DNA of 64,000 nt from Paracoccaceae bacterium (lineage in GTDB: Bacteria; Pseudomonadota; Alphaproteobacteria; Rhodobacterales; Rhodobacteraceae), in NCBI GenBank assembly GCA_020832445.1, contig JAFIEO010000085.1:1-64000 (forward strand), read 5' to 3'. Position 1 is the stretch's first letter. Each line of letters opens with the position of its first letter. Positions 37,352 to 46,200 of the stretch are shown here, one piece after another. The notes beneath the pieces were generated by a model, which did no database searches, had not been told where the DNA came from, and saw only the letters and a list, made by a program, of their open reading frames with translations. The position numbers and the translations under genes are program-made.

Positions 37352-38263
37352 ATGCAAGGCCACTGCCCCGACAGCGCCCAGACACCGGCCCTGATTGCCC
37401 TGTCCCGCGACCGCCATGCAACGCGGCGCTGGCGCAAACCGGCGGAATATGGCTTTGCCCGCGCGCGACGCGTTGTGCCGCTGGTCCTGGCCGAAATTGA
37501 CAGCGCCGCCAGCGGCATGCCGCTGGTGTTTGCACAAGGTGTTGACGGTGCCTTGCCCCATCCTGTCGCCCTGCTGCGGCTGCACGCGGATACCAGCGCC
37601 TATGTCACCGAAGACGGGCGTTGGCTGGCCCCCTATATTCCGGCGATTTTGCGGGTTTACCCGTTTTCCGCCCGCCCTACTGCGCAGTCAGACAGTGACA
37701 CCCCCGCACGAATGGAATTGTTGTTTGACGAAGGCAGCGGCCTGTTAACCGATGACACCCGCGACGCCCGTTTTTTTGACCCATATGGCGCACCCAGCAA
37801 GGCCCTGGACGCAGTTATTGCCTTTTTCCGCCAATATGAAACCAGCGCCACGGATACCCAGACGGCCATGCAGGCGCTGTCACAGGCCCGCACGCCAGAC
37901 GGGGCCGGGCTGCTTACCCCGTTGCGCCACCGTGACACGGTGCTGTCAGGTTTGCTGGCGCTGGACCGCAAGGCGTTTGACGCACTGGATGATGCCAGCT
38001 TTTTGCAGCTTCGCGCGGCCGGGGCCATTCCGCTGGCAATGGCGCATTTTGTCAGCAGAATGCAAATCGACTGGCTGGCCCGCGCCGAGCATGCGCTGCA
38101 ACAACAGCCAGACGGGCAGGCGCACACGGCCCTGCCCCACGCAAGTGGTGGCACAACAGGTGCGGATATTTCTGATTTTCTATCTGCGCTGGCCACTGCG
38201 CAACACAGCGATATGCACGCAGATTTCGAACCTGCCTCAGCGACCAGGAAGGGCCAGACCTGA
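37352..38263 (+). CDS. SapC-family protein of the type I secretion locus
   Basis: 303 residues with the SapC family layout: YGFARARRVVPLVLAEIDSA near 30-50, SGMPLVFAQG, YVTEDGRWLAPYIPAILRVYPF, LLFDEGSGLL, then a helical C-terminal half ending in a polar tail. No signal peptide is seen. SapC was named in the Campylobacter fetus S-layer locus, but its biochemical role is not known to me. Its stop overlaps the ATG of the TolC-like gene (TGATG), so it belongs to the export operon. The start ATG 37352 is a choice; no strong ribosome binding site is seen. Confidence 0.8.
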   Translation: MQGHCPDSAQTPALIALSRDRHATRRWRKPAEYGFARARRVVPLVLAEIDSAASGMPLVFAQGVDGALPHPVALLRLHADTSAYVTEDGRWLAPYIPAILRVYPFSARPTAQSDSDTPARMELLFDEGSGLLTDDTRDARFFDPYGAPSKALDAVIAFFRQYETSATDTQTAMQALSQARTPDGAGLLTPLRHRDTVLSGLLALDRKAFDALDDASFLQLRAAGAIPLAMAHFVSRMQIDWLARAEHALQQQPDGQAHTALPHASGGTTGADISDFLSALATAQHSDMHADFEPASATRKGQT

Positions 38264-39615
38264 TGCGGTATGAACGGCGAGCATCCCTTTTGTCTTTTGC
38301 TGCGGCAATCGTGATGGGGGTATCACTTGCGGGCTGCGCCCCAGCCCCGGCTGACGACGATGATCTGGTCATTGAACTGCGCCCGGATCATGCCCCGCAG
38401 CAGGTCCAGCGCACCCGTTCACTGGCAGGAACGCCGTTCGGCCAGTCTGTTGCCACGGCTGTTCAAAGTTATCCGACACTGGCGGCGGGGTCCGCGCGCA
38501 TTCGCGCAGCCGAAGCCCAGTTGGAAGGTGAACGTGGCGCGTTTTTGCCGCAAATCTCGGTCGGGGCGGAATCCGGTATGCGGCATGCTGGCAACACGCG
38601 CTCTACCCGGTCAACGCCGGTGTTGGAAATACGCCAGCTTGTCTTTGATGGTGGGCAGTCGGGCCAACGCACCGAAGCCGCCCGCGCCCGTATCGCGCAA
38701 AGCGCCAATGACCGCATGGCTTCAGCAGCCGCACTTACATTAAACGCGGTCGAGGCATGGCACGACGTGCTGCACCACCGCGCGCTTGTGGAACTGGCCG
38801 CGCGCAATATGCGGCTGCACACCGAATTCCTTAGGCAAACGCAGGACCGTGTCGGCGCAGGTGCAGGCGCGGAAACAGATTTGCTGACCGCGCGCAGCAG
38901 GCTTGCGGATGCCGAGGCCCGCCAGATCACCGCACAAAGCAAACTGGACCGCGCAGAAGCAGAATTTCGCCAGATGTTCGCGCGCGTCCCCGGCAACCTG
39001 CCGGCACCCGCAACTGCGCCGGAATTGCCCGGCAGCGCCGAAACCATAGCCCCCGACAGCCCGCGTCTGCGCAGTGTCGATGCAAGTATCCGCGCCGCAC
39101 AGGCAGAACTTCAGGCCGCGCGCGCCGGAAATTTGCCGAATGTCGGCCTTGGGGTCACCGGGCGTTCAACAAACGGGCGCGCCGATATCGGCGCGAACCT
39201 GTCCCTGCAATACGATCTTGCAACCGGCGGGCGGCGCAAAGCCGCAATCCGCACTGCCGAGGCCCGCGTCATGGAACTGGAAGCCGAGCGCGATGACCTG
39301 AACCGCCAGATCACCCGCGCACTGGATTTCGTGCAGTCCGACCAGCGCGCCGGTGCCCAAAGGCTGCGCGCAGCACGTCAGGCCCGCAGTGCGAATGAAG
39401 CGAATGTCGATGCTGTGCGCGATCAGTTCGGGATTGGCCGGCGCAGCATTACAGAATTGCTGGACGCGCAGCGCGATTTCATCCGCTCCAGCGAGGCGGT
39501 GCTGGAGGCTGAACTGGAACTGGCGCTGACAGGGTATCTGGCCCTCTCGCTGACCGGCGACATTCTGGATGTGTTTGGCATTCATCTGCCCCCGCCAGAG
39601 GCCGCGCGCAGATGA
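38263..39615 (+). CDS. TolC-family outer membrane channel lipoprotein (type I secretion)
   Basis: 450 residues. The N-terminus is a lipoprotein signal with lipobox LAGC (C25). The mature part is an outer membrane efflux protein with duplicated coiled-coil repeats such as AEAQLEGERGAFLPQISVG, QTQDRVGAGAGAETDLLTARSRLADAEARQ and AQAELQAARAGNLPNVGLG. It would be the outer channel for one or both giant proteins. Overlaps the ABC gene by 4 bases (ATGA). Confidence 0.92.
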   Translation: MRYERRASLLSFAAAIVMGVSLAGCAPAPADDDDLVIELRPDHAPQQVQRTRSLAGTPFGQSVATAVQSYPTLAAGSARIRAAEAQLEGERGAFLPQISVGAESGMRHAGNTRSTRSTPVLEIRQLVFDGGQSGQRTEAARARIAQSANDRMASAAALTLNAVEAWHDVLHHRALVELAARNMRLHTEFLRQTQDRVGAGAGAETDLLTARSRLADAEARQITAQSKLDRAEAEFRQMFARVPGNLPAPATAPELPGSAETIAPDSPRLRSVDASIRAAQAELQAARAGNLPNVGLGVTGRSTNGRADIGANLSLQYDLATGGRRKAAIRTAEARVMELEAERDDLNRQITRALDFVQSDQRAGAQRLRAARQARSANEANVDAVRDQFGIGRRSITELLDAQRDFIRSSEAVLEAELELALTGYLALSLTGDILDVFGIHLPPPEAARR

Positions 39616-41780
39616 ATGACGACATTACCGAAGCCGCTGCGCAGCATGCTGAACGGCAATCTACCGAACCACAGCCCGAATTGGACACAGGCGCAACACC
39701 GCTGGAAGCGTGCCTTTTGCATGTATCGGCCTTGCTGGACAGGCCGCTAACACTGGCAGCGATTCAAGCAGGCCAGACCGGCACCAAGGGCGGAATGACG
39801 GTGCGCGACGCCATCGCAGTGGCCGAACGTGGCGGCTTGCAGGTGGGGTTCGGCCCGCTGAAACTGGACGCGCTGGACAATCTGATTGTGCCGTGCATCC
39901 TGCTGTTATCCCATGATCGCGCGGTCGTCTGCGAAGGGCGGGCGGAAAATGGTCAGCTTGTCATTCATGACCCCGCCTTTGGGGGGGGTGTCGGGCAGGT
40001 AAGTGTGGCGAAACTGGCGCCCGAATTTACCGGCTATGCGCTGCTGTTTCGCGCGGAACATCGTGACCTTGCGCCCACGCACAGTGACGCGCGGCAGGGG
40101 CATTGGTTTTGGGCGACATTGTCACAGAACCGCTGGACCTATGCGCAGGTGTTGCTGGCCGCCATGGTGGCCAATTTTCTAAGCCTGTCCACCTCGCTTT
40201 TCATCATGGTTGTCTATGACAGGGTGCTGCCCAATGAAGCCATTGAATCACTGATCGCGCTGACAATCGGCGTGGGTGTGGCGCTGATGTTCGATTTCCT
40301 GATCAAGACGCTGCGGGCGGCATTTATCGACAGGGCGGGCCAGCGCGCCGACAAGGTTATGGGGCGGCGCATTTTCGACCAGCTTCTGGACATGCAGATG
40401 CGCGCGCGCCAGGGGTCTACGGGGGCCATGGCAAATACCTTGCGCGAATTTGAAACGCTGCGCGAATTCTTCACCTCTGCGACGCTTGTTGCGGTGGTGG
40501 ATCTGCCGTTTATTCTGCTGTTCATCTGGGTCATCTACATGATCGCGGGGCCACTGGCCTATGTGCCGATGGTGGCCGTCCCCCTTGTGTTGATCGTGGG
40601 GGTCGCGGTTCAGCCCATCCTTGCGCGACTGGCTGAAAAAAGTTTCTCCGAAGGGCAATCAAAACAGGCCGTTCTGGTCGAAACCGTGACTGGTCTGGAA
40701 ACCATCAAATCGGTGGGCGCACAGCGCCAGATGCGGGCCCGTTGGGAAGACGCCATTGAACGCCAGGCCGATCATGGCGTGAAAAGCCGCGCCGTGGCCC
40801 AGTTTGCACTGAACTCCACCGCCTTTGTGCAGCAGGGCGCGCAGGTGATGATTGTGTTCTACGGGGTTTTCCTGATTTCAAGCGGGGAAACCAGTATGGG
40901 GGCTATGATTGCCGCCGTCATTCTGACGGGCCGCACATTGGCCCCGCTGGCGCAGCTTGCGCAAACCCTGACGCGGCTTAATCAGGCCCGCACATCCTAT
41001 AAATCCATCAACGGGCTGATGCATGCCGAAAGTGAACGGCCAGAGGGGCGGCACTGGCTGTCGCGGCCCAAACTGGACGGCAAGATCGTATTTGACGAGG
41101 TCAGCTTTGCCTATCCTGATGCACAGCTTGACACGTTGCGCGGTGTGTCATTTTCCATTGAACCCGGTGAACGGGTTGCCATTCTGGGGCGTATCGGTTC
41201 CGGCAAAAGCACGATCGCGCGCCTGATACTGGGGCTGTATCAGCCGAAATCCGGCAAGGTGCTGATTGACGGCACCGATATCCGCCAGATTGACCCCGGA
41301 GATTTGCGGCGCAATATCGGGGCCGTGCTTCAGGATCTGTGGCTGTTTTCAGGCACGGTGCGCGACAATATCGCCATCGGGGCGATCCGCCCGCGCGATG
41401 CGGATGTTTTGGCGGCAGCGCGCACCGCTGGTGTTGACGATTTCATCGCCAAGCACCCCATGGGCTATGACCTGCCGCTGGCAGAACGCGGCGAAGGGCT
41501 GTCGGGCGGGCAACGGCAGGCCATATCGCTGGCGCGCGCCTTGGTGGGCCGCCCCCCAATTTTGCTGATGGACGAACCCACCAGTTCCATGGATGTTCAG
41601 AACGAAGCACAGGTACTGCGCCGCCTGAAGGACGAAACCGCAGGCCGCACGCTTGTGATCATCACGCATCGCACAAGCCTGCTGGATCTGGTGGACCGCG
41701 TTATCGTGATCGAAGACGGGCGCGTGGCGCTGGACGGCGACAAAAGCCTTCTGTCGCGCCCTGCCCCAAGGCAAGGGTAA
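39612..41780 (+). CDS. Type I secretion ABC exporter with degenerate C39-like domain (LapB/HlyB type)
   Basis: 722 residues: C39-like domain about 25-150, six-helix membrane domain about 160-450, ATPase about 480-715. The ATPase shows Walker A GRIGSGKST, signature LSGGQRQA and Walker B ILLMDEPTSSMD. In the N-terminal domain C34 is present, but the oxyanion glutamine expected six residues earlier is alanine (A28) and the DCG context is lost, so it probably docks unfolded RTX cargo rather than cutting a leader. It fits export of large adhesins. Confidence 0.93.
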   Translation: MNDDITEAAAQHAERQSTEPQPELDTGATPLEACLLHVSALLDRPLTLAAIQAGQTGTKGGMTVRDAIAVAERGGLQVGFGPLKLDALDNLIVPCILLLSHDRAVVCEGRAENGQLVIHDPAFGGGVGQVSVAKLAPEFTGYALLFRAEHRDLAPTHSDARQGHWFWATLSQNRWTYAQVLLAAMVANFLSLSTSLFIMVVYDRVLPNEAIESLIALTIGVGVALMFDFLIKTLRAAFIDRAGQRADKVMGRRIFDQLLDMQMRARQGSTGAMANTLREFETLREFFTSATLVAVVDLPFILLFIWVIYMIAGPLAYVPMVAVPLVLIVGVAVQPILARLAEKSFSEGQSKQAVLVETVTGLETIKSVGAQRQMRARWEDAIERQADHGVKSRAVAQFALNSTAFVQQGAQVMIVFYGVFLISSGETSMGAMIAAVILTGRTLAPLAQLAQTLTRLNQARTSYKSINGLMHAESERPEGRHWLSRPKLDGKIVFDEVSFAYPDAQLDTLRGVSFSIEPGERVAILGRIGSGKSTIARLILGLYQPKSGKVLIDGTDIRQIDPGDLRRNIGAVLQDLWLFSGTVRDNIAIGAIRPRDADVLAAARTAGVDDFIAKHPMGYDLPLAERGEGLSGGQRQAISLARALVGRPPILLMDEPTSSMDVQNEAQVLRRLKDETAGRTLVIITHRTSLLDLVDRVIVIEDGRVALDGDKSLLSRPAPRQG

Positions 41781-41785
41781 CCGCC

Positions 41786-43096
41786 ATGGCCAATACCGCG
41801 CGCGATCTGGAAGCTTTGGCGCAGGAAATGCGCGGGCGTGAAACCTTGCGCGGGTCGCTTCTGCTGCTGCTGATTTTGGTGTTCATCATTGTGGCCGTCA
41901 CATGGGCCGCGCTTACGGAACTGGATGATGTCACGCGCGCCGACGGGCGCATCGTGCCCACCCGGCATGTTCAGGTCATTCAGGCCGCAGAACAGGGCGT
42001 CTTGCAAGCCCTGCATGTGGCCGAAGGGGATCTGGTGCAGGCAGGTGACAGCCTGATGGAGCTGGACCGCACCCTGTTGACAAGCCAGCTGGATCAGGAA
42101 CAACAACGCGCCTTCGGCCTGATGGCGCGGATTGCCCGCCTGCAAGCGGAAATTGACGGCCATGATCTGGAATTCCTGCCTGAACTTGTGCAGCGCACAC
42201 CGTCGGTCGTGCGATCCGAAGCTGCGTTGTTTGCTGCGCGCCGCGAAGAACTGTCCGACCGCATAGAGGTTCTGGAACGTCAGCGCATGCAACGCAGGCA
42301 GGAATATGAAGAAGGGCTTGTTGATCAGGAAACCGCGCGCACCACATTGGCGCTGATTGACGAAGAAATCGCCATCATCGCGCCCTTGGTTGAACGCCGT
42401 GTTGAACCGGAAACCACAATTCTGGGCCTGCGCCGCAACGAGGCCGAATGGCGCGGGCGTGAAATTCGCGCGGCAGCTACGCTGGTGCGGCTGCGGTCCA
42501 GTCTGGACGAAATCGACGACCGCATCCGGTCAGTGCGCAGCGAAGTGCGCGCCGCCGCGCTTTCGGAATTGTCGATTGCAACTGCGGAACTGGCGGAACT
42601 TGAACCGCGATTGCCCGCATTGATCCAGCGCGTCACACGGTCCGAATTGCGCGCACCCGTGCGCGGCATCGTCAACCGTATCTTGTTGACCACCCAAGGG
42701 GGTGTTGCGCAGGCCGGTGAAACGCTGCTGGAAATCGTGCCGCTTGACGACACACTGCTGGTCGAAGCCTATGTCAGGCCGTCTGATATTGCGTTCCTGT
42801 ATCCGGGCCAGCCGGTCAAGGTGAAGATTACCGCCTATGACTTCTCGCGCTATGGCGGGCTTGACGGGGAAATCACCCGTATCGGGGCCGATGCCGTAAC
42901 CCGCCCTGACCGTGACGAGCAGGTTTTCATCGTGCATGTGCGCACCCAGACCAATATTCTGGATGCCGATGGCGCAGCACTGGAAATCATTCCCGGAATG
43001 GTGGCCGAAGTAGACATTCTGGCCGGACAGAAAACTGTTTTGGAATACCTGACCCAGCCCGTCATCCGCGTCAAGGACCGCGCCTTGCGGGAATGA
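41786..43096 (+). CDS. HlyD-family periplasmic adaptor of type I secretion
   Basis: 436 residues: cytoplasmic N-terminus, one membrane segment (SLLLLLILVFIIVAVTWAA), lipoyl-like half-domains around VIQAAEQGVLQALHVAEGD and ELRAPVRGIVNRILLTTQGG, a long alpha-helical hairpin between them, and the C-terminal AprE/HlyD beta-barrel (YPGQPVKVKITAYDFSRYGGLDG). It bridges the ABC exporter and the TolC-like channel. Starts 5 bases after the exporter stop. Confidence 0.94.
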   Translation: MANTARDLEALAQEMRGRETLRGSLLLLLILVFIIVAVTWAALTELDDVTRADGRIVPTRHVQVIQAAEQGVLQALHVAEGDLVQAGDSLMELDRTLLTSQLDQEQQRAFGLMARIARLQAEIDGHDLEFLPELVQRTPSVVRSEAALFAARREELSDRIEVLERQRMQRRQEYEEGLVDQETARTTLALIDEEIAIIAPLVERRVEPETTILGLRRNEAEWRGREIRAAATLVRLRSSLDEIDDRIRSVRSEVRAAALSELSIATAELAELEPRLPALIQRVTRSELRAPVRGIVNRILLTTQGGVAQAGETLLEIVPLDDTLLVEAYVRPSDIAFLYPGQPVKVKITAYDFSRYGGLDGEITRIGADAVTRPDRDEQVFIVHVRTQTNILDADGAALEIIPGMVAEVDILAGQKTVLEYLTQPVIRVKDRALRE

Positions 43097-43117
43097 CCGC
43101 GCGCAACTTGCGCGCGG
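43097..43117. terminator. GC-rich hairpin between convergent export and cargo genes
   Basis: CCGCGCGCAA and TTGCGCGCGG form a perfect inverted repeat centred on C43107, one base after the HlyD stop. The two arms are too close for all pairs to form and no U-run follows on either strand. It may still act as a bidirectional transcription barrier for the two converging operons. Confidence 0.4.
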
Positions 43118-43237
43118 GCTGCCGTCCTGCGCGCCAGTGCGCGATCACCACAACAGATGATGCATACGCCCATTCGGGCGAACGGCGCGCAGGCCAAGGG
43201 CGGCAGGATCAACCGCCGCCCGTGCAAATTATCCGCG

Positions 43238-46200
43238 TCACAGGTGGTTTTGCAGATCACCTGACAGAATGCCAAGGAAGGACATGTCCACATCTGCCGA
43301 CATCGCGCCAATTTCGAAACTTTCGGGGCGATCCGGCACATTGCCCAAACTTGCGCTTGGCAGGTTATCCTGATCGACAAAGATGAATTCGGGATCAATT
43401 GCATTCGGCACCCCGACAACATGCCGGAACAGCGCCAGAACGTCCTGAATATTCACCACCCCGTCATCGTTGAAATCACCTGCAATAATGTCAGTATCAT
43501 CGATATCCAGCCCCGGCACACCCACAACCATACGGAACAGGCTTAGCACATCCTGAATGCCCAGCGCCTTGTCCTGTCCCAAGGGTGCCGCGTTATAGTC
43601 GCGCACCAGCGACAGATCGCCCGTCGTGCCTGCTTCCAGAAGGAAGCTGAACGTGCCATCTGCCGCCAGTGTTGCCTGATGCTGCGTCCCGCCCGTTTCG
43701 GTAAAGGTGACGACCGTATCCTCAGCGTTGGACGGTGTGGCGCGGACGTCACGCAATTCGACCAGACCGCCCAGCGTGTAGAAAGCAGGATCATACGCGA
43801 AACCGAATGCGTCCTCGCCTGTCTGGTCCTCCATTGCGACACCATTCACGTTCACGCTGCTTAGATCAAAGCTGACATTGCGCGCCCCCGCAATGCTGGT
43901 CAGTTGCATGTCGAATGTCACGACAGGCTGGCCCAGATCAGTGATGTTCAGATCACTGCCCGAAATCACCAATGACCCCGGCGTAGCCGTAAACCCACCC
44001 GAAATGCTGCCCGGCACATAGCCGATCAGGTCACTGTCGAAATCAAGCGTCAGGTCCAGGTCCTGCAACACACCGCCACTGACCAGCGCCGGATCGATAC
44101 TGATGGCATAGGTGATGGTCGTGCCCGATTGGCCCAGTTGTGTCAGTGTCAGCGCCTGCCCTGTCTGTGGTGGCAATTCCGCGCCAGAGATGAACCACAA
44201 TTCCGTGCCATCTGCGCGCAGCTCCAGCGCCGGATCGGCCCCGTCCAGCCCGTCAATGGAACTGGTCAGATTTACCCCGTTCAAGGTAATCCCACCGCCC
44301 GCCTGCGCAAGCATGGTTTCCACGCCGCTTTGTGCCAGATCGGTGAAACCCAGATAGTCCACATTGATCGTGGTTCCGTCGAAATTCAGCGCGCCGGACA
44401 CATTCAGCAGGTCCGAATGGCCATAAGCGAATTCGAACGCCGCCAGCGATGCGCCGAAGCTGGCATCGCCCACGACCGTGATCACCCCCTCGGATTGCGT
44501 GAACACGCCAGTATCTGCATCATAAGCATCCCCGACACGGAATTCCCCCGCGGTCACATTCAGGTTCCCGTTGATGGTGCCATTGCCGCCCAGCCAGCCA
44601 TTTTCAAACACACTGGTGCTGCCCGGTGTCGTCACTGTGCCATAGTCCAGATGCAGCACACCCAGAGTTGCCATGGCCCCGCCGATTTCCACCGCATTGG
44701 CCAGCACAGTCGCCCCGTTTGACACATGCAGCAAGCCCGTGCTTCCGCCCGCGCCCGCCGCAATGCGAATTGCGCCACCATCAGCGCCGGAATTGCCCTG
44801 CGTGACCGAAAGCTGCGTGTCCTGACCGTGGACCGTTACATGCGCGCTGCCGCCATTGCTGCCAATGATCAACAAGGCACCCGTATCGCCCACTGGCCCG
44901 CCAACGCCTGCTTCCAGATGAACCTGCGCGCCAGACGACAGCGACAGCGCACCTGTGCTGCCAGCCCCTTCGCCCACCGACATTTCTGCATCGGTGCCGC
45001 GCACGCTTAGCACGCTGCCAACGCCCTCGACCGACACGCTGCCTGTGCCGCCATTGCCGGTACCGGCGGGAATGCCGATGCCAACAAACGCATCTGTCAC
45101 CGCAGACGATCCGACCAGTTCGACCGTCGCACCATCCTCGATGGTCATAGTGCCGGTGCCGTTATTATAACCCACGATCAGCCGGTTTGCGCCAGATATG
45201 GCGGAACCTGCGCCGGTCACAGTCAATTCCCCTTCGCCGCCGGGCAAATTGACGCTGCCGAAGACACCACCCACAATGACCGAGTTTCGTTCATCACCGG
45301 TCAGCGACAGTTCCGCGCCAGTGCGGATTATGGCAGTGCCATTGCCCCCTTCCAGCCCGCCAACCCAGAAATTGCTGGTCGTGCTACCCTCAATCAGGGC
45401 GCTTGCGCCGCCTTCAAGGACGATGCTGCCCGTGCCGGTGTTGTCGAGCGTATGGTCCCAGCGCGTGCCGATACGAATGCCTGCATTGCCATCTTCCGCA
45501 ACAATGCTCAGGGTGCCGCCATCGACAGTGACATCACCAGTGCCCCCTTCGGTGCCGATCAGCATGAAACTGTCAAACCCTGCACCCGTCACCAATGACG
45601 TGACTGCGCCACCCGTTTCAACAAGCAGGCTGCCGGTGCCGCCATTATAGCCAATGTTAAGCTGCTGATGTTCAGCGCTTTCATAGGACAGCGTGGCCCC
45701 GTCGCGCACAATCACTGTGCCGGTTCCGGCGCCGCCCTCACCGCCGCCAACATACAGGTTGGCGTATTTCGCACTTGCAACCGAAAGTCCGGTCTGCATC
45801 CCTTCAATCGTCAGGCTGCCGGTGCCAGCGCCACCTTGCGCGTTCCCCTGATCACCAACGGAAATGCTGGCCTCGCCATAGCCTGCCGAACCGTCAAGCA
45901 GTTCGACCAGACCAGACACGCCATCAGACAGCGTCATGGTGCCAGTACCGCCATTGCGCCCGATGCCAAGGAAGGCATGGCTTTCGCGGCCCTCGACAAG
46001 CAAGTCGCCACCTTCCAGATTGACGGTGCCCGTGCCGCCCACTTCGCCGACCAGCAGGGCCGCGCCGTCGCTGCCGCCCTCGACAAAGATGCGGCTGCCG
46101 TCATCGGCATTCAGAACACCTGTGCCCCCATCAAACCCGATGCGGATGTTCGCGCGCCCGCCATCCCCGTCAAGATCGACCGGGTCTGCATTCCGCAGGT

